From: JAXHTH01 sp034211115
GTDB lineage: Bacteria; Planctomycetota; Phycisphaerae; Phycisphaerales; SM1A02
DNA: 12,473 nucleotides
Assembly: GCA_034211115.1 (NCBI GenBank)
Contig: JAXHTH010000285.1
Location: 1 to 12,473 of the forward strand
Direction: 5' to 3'
In this document: in pieces, positions 8,101-12,473 of the stretch
Numbering within the stretch: position 1 is the first letter of the stretch
Layout of the letters: every line of letters starts with the position of its first letter
Program-made: the position numbers and the translations under genes
The notes under the pieces: generated by a model
Database searches by the model: none
The model's input: only the letters and a program-made list of their open reading frames with translations
What the model was told of the DNA's origin: nothing

Positions 8101-9258
8101 GTGCCCACGACCCGCGACTATTACGAAGTGCTCGGTGTGGCCCGCGATGCGTCGGGCGAAGACATCAAGCGCTCCTACCGCCGGCTGGCGATGAAGTATC
8201 ACCCGGACCGCAATCCGGGTGATGCGGAGGCGGAAGTGAAGTTCAAGGAGTGCGCCGAGGCCTACGAGGTGCTTTCCGACCGCGACAAGCGGGCGGCCTA
8301 CGACCGCTTCGGGCACGCCGGCCTCCGCGGCACGCCCGGCCACGACTTCCGCTCGATGAACGTCGAGGACATCTTCTCGATGTTCGATGACATCTTCGGC
8401 GGCGCGTTCGCCGGCGGGCCGGGCCGCGGCCGCCGGCCGCGGGGCGGCGTGCCACGCGGCTACGACCTCGAGACCGACGTGGAACTCACCCTCGAGGAAC
8501 TCCTCACCGGCGCCGAGCGCGACGTCGAGTTCAAGCGCATGGACGTCTGCCAGCGCTGCGGCGGCACGGGCGCCAAGGAAGGCTCCGAGCCCGTCCCGTG
8601 CAGCACCTGCGGCGGGAGCGGACAGGTCGCCCAGACGGGCCTGGGCGGGATGTTCCGCATGGTCACCACCTGCCCCCACTGCCGCGGGCGCGGCACCGTC
8701 ATCGTCGACAAGTGCCCCGACTGCCGCGGCGTGGGGCGCGTCGCGGTGAAGCGAAGGCTGACGGTGAAGATCCCCGCCGGCGTGCAGAGCGGGCAGGCGG
8801 TGCGCGTCGGCGGCGAAGGCGAACCCCCGCCCCCCGAACTCAGCCCCGGCGGCGAGGGCATTCGCGGCGACCTGCACGTCGTCGTCCGCGTCCGGCCGCA
8901 CGAGCGGTTCGAGCGCGACGGCGATCACCTGCTCCTCGCCGTGCCCGTCGCCTTCTCCCAGCTCGCCCTCGGGGCGACCCTCGAGGTGGAGGCGCTGGAC
9001 GGCACGGCTTCGCTGAAGATCCCCCCGGGCACGCAGCACGGGGCGATGTTCCGCATCGAGGGCAGGGGCGTGCCCAATCTTCGCACCGGCGAGCGGGGCG
9101 ACCTCGTCACCATCCTCCAGCTCGTCGTCCCCAGGCGACTCAACGATGAACAGCGCCGCCTGCTCGAGGAATACGCCGAGACCGAAGAGCTCGACGTGGG
9201 CAGCAGCACCAAGCCTTCGTTCTGGAACAAGCTCAGGGATGCCGTGACCCGCGGATGA
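8101..9258 (+). CDS. dnaJ: Chaperone DnaJ (Hsp40, type I)
   Basis: The 385-residue product is a canonical type I DnaJ, which delivers unfolded clients to DnaK and stimulates its ATPase. The J domain (about 5-70) has the essential HPD at 34-36. A short Gly/Phe-rich linker (about 91-120, IFSMFDDIFGG then Gly/Arg/Pro) follows. The zinc-binding region has all four CxxCxGxG motifs at 150-157, 167-174, 191-198 and 205-212. The C-terminal client-binding domains run from about 215 to 345, with a small Pro-rich insertion EPPPPELSPGGEG (241-253). The start is GTG at 8101: an in-frame TGA at 8095-8097 excludes any start further upstream. The gene has no visible Shine-Dalgarno. It abuts grpE downstream. 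dnaK, which commonly neighbours these genes, is not in the window. Confidence 0.97.
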   Translation: MPTTRDYYEVLGVARDASGEDIKRSYRRLAMKYHPDRNPGDAEAEVKFKECAEAYEVLSDRDKRAAYDRFGHAGLRGTPGHDFRSMNVEDIFSMFDDIFGGAFAGGPGRGRRPRGGVPRGYDLETDVELTLEELLTGAERDVEFKRMDVCQRCGGTGAKEGSEPVPCSTCGGSGQVAQTGLGGMFRMVTTCPHCRGRGTVIVDKCPDCRGVGRVAVKRRLTVKIPAGVQSGQAVRVGGEGEPPPPELSPGGEGIRGDLHVVVRVRPHERFERDGDHLLLAVPVAFSQLALGATLEVEALDGTASLKIPPGTQHGAMFRIEGRGVPNLRTGERGDLVTILQLVVPRRLNDEQRRLLEEYAETEELDVGSSTKPSFWNKLRDAVTRG

Positions 9259-9296
9259 GGCACGCCCTCGACGGGGCGACACCGGATCGAACTTCA

Positions 9297-9902
9297 ATGT
9301 CCAAGCGCAGCAGGAAAGACCGAAAGGGAGACGAAGCCGCGAAGCCGGCCGAGAATCGCGCGCCCGAGGCGGACACCGATCTCTCCGACATGGAACAGGT
9401 CGAGCTGTCCGAGGAGGCGCTTCAGCTCGTGGGCCGGCTGGAAGGGGAGCGCGACGAGGCGATCGCCGCCCGGCAGCGCGCCCTGGCCGATCTCGTCAAC
9501 TATCAGCGGCGGGCGGTGGAGAACGAGCGGCACGCGCGGCGCGACGGCCGGGCCGACGTCGTCCGTTCCCTCCTGCCCGCCCTGGACAACTTCGATCTCG
9601 CCCTCGCCCAGGATCCCGGGCAGATCAGCATGCAGCAGCTCCACCACGGCGTGCGCATGGTTCGCGAGGAGCTGGGCCGCGCCCTGGAGTCGCACGGCGT
9701 GCGCCTCATCGCCCCCGAGGTCGGCGCCGAGTTCGATCCCAACGAGCATCGGGCCGTGATGCGGCAGGCGACCGACGAGCACGAGCCGAATACGATTGTC
9801 GCGGTCCTTCAGGTCGGCTACGTCATGGACGGCCTGATCCTGCGGCCGGCCTCGGTGTCGGTCGCGGCGCCGATCGAAGAGAATGATGAAGACCAGGAGT
9901 GA
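9297..9902 (+). CDS. grpE: Nucleotide exchange factor GrpE
   Basis: The 201-residue product is GrpE, the dimeric factor that exchanges ADP for ATP on DnaK. It has a charged disordered N-terminus (1-35), a long heptad-rich helix (about 38-85, including LADLVNYQRRAVENE), LLPALDNFDLAL (92-103), and the C-terminal signature region FDPNEHRAVMRQ (146-157) through VGYVMDGLILRPASVSVA (173-190). Length is usual. The ATG at 9297 is preferred because a typical basic GrpE N-terminus begins there. An alternative in-frame ATG at 9255 overlaps the dnaJ stop as ATGA and would add 14 unconvincing residues, though that overlap would suit translational coupling. Neither start has a strong Shine-Dalgarno. With dnaJ upstream and the zinc-ribbon gene seven bases downstream it forms a compact operon. 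Confidence 0.96.
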   Translation: MSKRSRKDRKGDEAAKPAENRAPEADTDLSDMEQVELSEEALQLVGRLEGERDEAIAARQRALADLVNYQRRAVENERHARRDGRADVVRSLLPALDNFDLALAQDPGQISMQQLHHGVRMVREELGRALESHGVRLIAPEVGAEFDPNEHRAVMRQATDEHEPNTIVAVLQVGYVMDGLILRPASVSVAAPIEENDEDQE

Positions 9903-9908
9903 GCCGCG

Positions 9909-10241
9909 ATGCCCACCTACGAGTACGTCTGCGATCACTGCGAGCACCAGTTCGAGCTTTTTCAGCAGATGACCGATCCGGTGAAGCGCAAGTGCCCCGA
10001 GTGTGGGCGGCTGGCGCTGCGCCGGCTCGTCGGGGCCGGGGCCGGCGTCCTCTTCCGCGGCAACGGCTTCTACCAGACCGACTATCGCAGCGACTCCTAC
10101 CGGAAGGCGGCGGAGGCGGAGAAGACGTCCGCCAACGGCGGAGACGGCAAGAAGAAGGACGCGAAGTCAACCGCGACCGGCGACGGGAAGAAGAAGTCCG
10201 CCGACGCGCCGAAGACCCCGGCCGCGTCCGGATCCTCCTGA
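9909..10241 (+). CDS. FmdB-family zinc-ribbon protein
   Basis: The 110-residue product starts MPTYEYVCDHCEHQFE, the hallmark of the FmdB regulatory family, with a zinc ribbon formed by Cys8, Cys11, Cys29 and Cys32. FRGNGFYQTDYR (49-60), usual for the family, follows. The remainder (about 62-110) is a low-complexity Lys/Ala/Ser/Asp tail, common in these proteins and presumably disordered. The name derives from a putative regulator of formamidase genes; the biochemical role of most members is unknown. AGGAG (9895-9899), overlapping the end of grpE, lies nine bases before the ATG. It is third in the dnaJ-grpE cluster, so stress-linked expression is likely by position. Confidence 0.92.
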   Translation: MPTYEYVCDHCEHQFELFQQMTDPVKRKCPECGRLALRRLVGAGAGVLFRGNGFYQTDYRSDSYRKAAEAEKTSANGGDGKKKDAKSTATGDGKKKSADAPKTPAASGSS

Positions 10242-10300
10242 ACGGGAATCACCCCCGCCGCCGCGAGACCCATTGTTCATCGACCATCTGATGGAGTAGA

Positions 10301-10348
10301 GTGCTTCAAGGCCGGTCCGCGCCGAGCGGGCCGGTGAGCTGAAAGCAC
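10301..10348 (+). promoter_or_regulatory. Two-stage hairpin in the rnr leader
   Basis: An inner stem CCGGTCCGC (10312-10320) pairs with GCGGGCCGG (10326-10334) through nine pairs including one G-U, around the loop GCCGA. An outer stem GTGCTTCA (10301-10308) pairs with TGAAAGCAC (10340-10348) with one bulged A. The only Shine-Dalgarno-like purines before rnr, GAAAG (10341-10345), are inside the outer stem, six bases from its end to the ATG. The structure could hide the ribosome binding site, or terminate the dnaJ-grpE-fmdB transcript; a T-run is absent. Confidence 0.55.
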
Positions 10349-10354
10349 GATCGT

Positions 10355-12473
10355 ATGCCACTGCGCTTCACCCACCGTATTCTCGAACATCTGGCACACG
10401 CCCGCTACGCGCCGGCAACGGCGAAGGCGATCGCCGCCGACATGGGCGTCGATCCCGACGACCGCGAGCTCTTCGACGAGGCGATCAAGCGGCTGGAGGA
10501 TGAGGGTCGGATCGTCATCGAGCCCGGCGGCCGGCTGCGCCTGCCCCCCATGCCCGATGAGATCACCGGCCGCTTCCGGCTCAACGCCCGCGGGTTCGGG
10601 TTCGTCATCCCCGATCAGCCCTACCGCGAGGGGGATCTGTTCGTCCCCCGCGGGTCGGTGCGCGACGCCATCAGCGGCGACGTGGTCCGCGCCGAGGTCA
10701 CCCGCCAGGCCTGGCGGTCCCGGGGTCGCTCCGATCGCAGCGAAGTCGTCGGCCGTGTCCTCGGAGTCGTCGAGCGCGGGCAGGATCAGTTCGTCGGCGC
10801 GCTCGTCAAGCGCGGCGGGGACTGGTTCGTCAAGCCCGACGGCCGATCGCTGCACGATCCCGTCCTCATCCGCGATCCCCATGCCAAGAACGCGAAGCTG
10901 GGCGACAAGGTCGTCATCGAGCTGCTGCACTACCCGGACGAGGAGTACCACGCCGAGGGCGTCATCACCCGCGTGCTGGGCGAGGCGGGCCGGCCCGATG
11001 TCGAGACGCAGGCGGTGATCGAGGCCCACGGCCTGCGCACCGACTTCCCCGACGATCTGCTGCGCGAGGCCCACCGGGCCGCCCGCGCGTTCGACGAGCA
11101 GATCCGGACTCCGCCGCCCGGGCGCGAGGATCTCACCGACCGGTTCGTCTTCACCATCGACCCGCCCGATGCGAAGGACTTCGACGATGCGATCTCCATC
11201 ACCCACGACGAGGCGGAGGGCGAGTACACGCTGGGCGTGCACATCGCCGACGTGGCGCACTTCGTCGGCGTCGCCGCCGCCCTGGACGAAGAAGCCAGGG
11301 CGCGGGGCAACAGCGCCTATCTGCCGCGGCTGGTCATTCCCATGCTGCCCGAGGCGCTGTCCAACGGCGTCTGCTCGCTGCAGGAGGGCGTGCCGCGGTT
11401 CACCAAGTCGGTCTTCATCACCTTCGACGGGCGGGGGAAGGTGCTCAACCAGCGCGCCGCCGCCTCCATCATCAAATCGAGCAAGCGCCTGACGTACCTG
11501 GAAGCGCAGGCGCTCATCGACGGCAACCGGAAGGAAGCCCGCAAGCACGCCAGCACCAGACCGGAGTACACCGGCGAACTCGTCGACGCGCTGCGCCTCA
11601 GCGATCGGCTCGCGAAGATCCTCCGCAAGCGGCGGATGCGCGACGGGATGATCGTGCTCAATCTGCCGGAGATCGAACTCGTCTTCGACGACGAGGGGCA
11701 CGTGACCGACGCGGTGCCCGAGGATGACGCGTTCACGCACACCATCATCGAGATGTTCATGGTCGAGGCGAACGAGGCGGTGGCGCGGATCTTCGATTCG
11801 CTGGGGGTGCCCGTCCTGCGGCGCATCCATCCCGATCCGAGCTACGGCGACATGCAGGAGCTGCGCATGTACGCCCGGGCCGCGCAGCAGCATCTGCCCG
11901 ATCGGCCCACGCGTTACGACATGCAGCAGTTGCTGGAGGCGACGCGGCGGACGCCGGCGGCGCGGGCGATTCATTTCGCCGTCCTCCGCACCCTCGCCAA
12001 GGCCACCTACAGCCCGGCCATGATCGGCCACTTCGCCCTCGCCTCCGATCATTACGCGCACTTCACCAGCCCCATCCGCCGCTATCCCGATCTCACGCTG
12101 CACCGCGCGCTCGCCGCGTATCTCGACGCGACCGACAACGGGCGCAACGTGCCCGGGGGGCGGAAGCGCCTCAAGCTCGGCAAACGCCTCATCGACGACA
12201 ACCGCGTTCCGGATGAGGCCGTGCTCATCGGTCTGGGCCGCCATTGCAGCGACACGGAGCAGGAGGCGGAGGACGCCGAACGCACGCTGCGCGACTTCCT
12301 CGTCATGCAGTTCCTCAAGGAGAACCATCTCGGCGACGAGTTCCCGGGCGTGGTGACCGGCGTCGTCTCCGCGGGCGTCTTCGTCTCCATCGATCAGGCC
12401 GTCCGTCCGGGGCGGAGACGTCTGACATCTTCACCATCCCCTCGACGAGGAAGCGCTCGATGGAGACGAAGAC
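10355..12473 (+). CDS. rnr: Ribonuclease R, 3'-truncated, with inverted sequence at the end
   Basis: The product is an RNase II/R-family 3'-to-5' exoribonuclease that degrades structured RNA. Residues 1-60 form a winged-helix domain. Cold-shock domain 1 begins near 70 (GRFRLNARGFGFVIPD) and domain 2 near 135-190. The RNB catalytic domain starts near 255 with IDPPDAKDFDDA (268-279); the Asp residues at 269, 275, 277 and 278 match those binding the catalytic metals in E. coli RNase R. The family signature HFTSPIRRYPDLTLHR is at 569-584. The S1 domain begins near 665 (GVVTGVVSAGVFVSI). Homology stops at about position 12393; beyond it the frame remains open but reads Arg/Pro/Ser-rich residues because the DNA is inverted there. 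The ATG at 10355 is the first possible start, since an in-frame TGA lies at 10340-10342. The rest of S1 and the basic tail are missing. Confidence 0.95.
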   Translation, partial: MPLRFTHRILEHLAHARYAPATAKAIAADMGVDPDDRELFDEAIKRLEDEGRIVIEPGGRLRLPPMPDEITGRFRLNARGFGFVIPDQPYREGDLFVPRGSVRDAISGDVVRAEVTRQAWRSRGRSDRSEVVGRVLGVVERGQDQFVGALVKRGGDWFVKPDGRSLHDPVLIRDPHAKNAKLGDKVVIELLHYPDEEYHAEGVITRVLGEAGRPDVETQAVIEAHGLRTDFPDDLLREAHRAARAFDEQIRTPPPGREDLTDRFVFTIDPPDAKDFDDAISITHDEAEGEYTLGVHIADVAHFVGVAAALDEEARARGNSAYLPRLVIPMLPEALSNGVCSLQEGVPRFTKSVFITFDGRGKVLNQRAAASIIKSSKRLTYLEAQALIDGNRKEARKHASTRPEYTGELVDALRLSDRLAKILRKRRMRDGMIVLNLPEIELVFDDEGHVTDAVPEDDAFTHTIIEMFMVEANEAVARIFDSLGVPVLRRIHPDPSYGDMQELRMYARAAQQHLPDRPTRYDMQQLLEATRRTPAARAIHFAVLRTLAKATYSPAMIGHFALASDHYAHFTSPIRRYPDLTLHRALAAYLDATDNGRNVPGGRKRLKLGKRLIDDNRVPDEAVLIGLGRHCSDTEQEAEDAERTLRDFLVMQFLKENHLGDEFPGVVTGVVSAGVFVSIDQAVRPGRRRLTSSPSPRRGSARWRRR
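12377..12473. repeat. Terminal foldback: 17-base inverted arms around an inverted 63-base segment
   Basis: Bases 12377-12393 (GTCTTCGTCTCCATCGA) recur as an exact reverse complement at 12457-12473, the last base of the window. Read on the minus strand from 12473, the segment translates VFVSIERFLVEGMVKMSDV and then SAPDGRP, which is the expected S1-domain continuation of RNase R. The plus-strand reading after 12393 is not S1-like. The segment is thus reversed relative to the gene; an assembly or amplification artefact is the simplest cause. Confidence 0.85.

Noticed and set aside
6040..9297. Very long minus-strand open frame (over 1000 codons) opposite groEL 2 and dnaJ
   Set aside because: It is the antisense shadow of GC-rich codon-biased genes, with Gly/Asp/Leu/His-rich low-complexity translation and no recognisable domain; the same applies to 2926-4392 and 10277-12328.

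Overview
The window is a GC-rich bacterial chromosomal segment that most resembles a planctomycete, probably Phycisphaerae-like. The pointers are a membrane protein headed by a CRQCGYNLRG...CPECG zinc ribbon of the kind common in that phylum, a DUF4258-type small protein with a short acidic partner, two groEL genes, and FDVxTF-coding octamer repeats between genes. This placement is by recognition, not by a search.

Left part (1-2918). A minus-strand pair, a MoxR-family AAA+ ATPase (844-1776) followed by an unrecognised membrane protein running off the left edge (1-546), is separated by a 297-base gap holding two oppositely oriented arrays of an 8-base repeat. A zinc-ribbon membrane protein (1917-2918) is divergent from the ATPase.

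Middle (2919-7833). This is a chaperonin region on the plus strand. groEL copy 1 (3196-4887) has the canonical GGM tail and ends at a perfect 10-bp hairpin. Three small genes follow: a DUF4258 protein, a short acidic putative antitoxin, and a HicB-type antitoxin without a visible HicA. Then come groES (5763-6053) and groEL copy 2 (6220-7833), which lacks the GGM tail, followed by a strong hairpin. So the groEL beside groES is the tailless copy, and the tailed copy stands apart from groES.

Right part (7834-12473). dnaJ, grpE and a FmdB-type zinc-ribbon gene are closely packed, then rnr (RNase R) begins after a structured leader. DnaJ and GrpE are the DnaK co-chaperones (dnaK is not in the window), so most of the window concerns protein folding, with RNA turnover at the end.

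Three observations stand out. First, three genes without a visible Shine-Dalgarno (the left membrane protein, groEL 2, dnaJ) have 7-8-base tandem repeats ending 0-4 bases before their start codon, while most other genes here have good ribosome binding sites. Second, the last 97 bases form a foldback: read on the minus strand they carry the expected continuation of the RNase R S1 domain, so the sequence order at the right edge is inverted, probably by artefact. Third, GroEL 1 carries Asn where E. coli GroEL has Tyr203 in the substrate-binding face. No CIRCE element, tRNA, rRNA, CRISPR or insertion sequence was seen.
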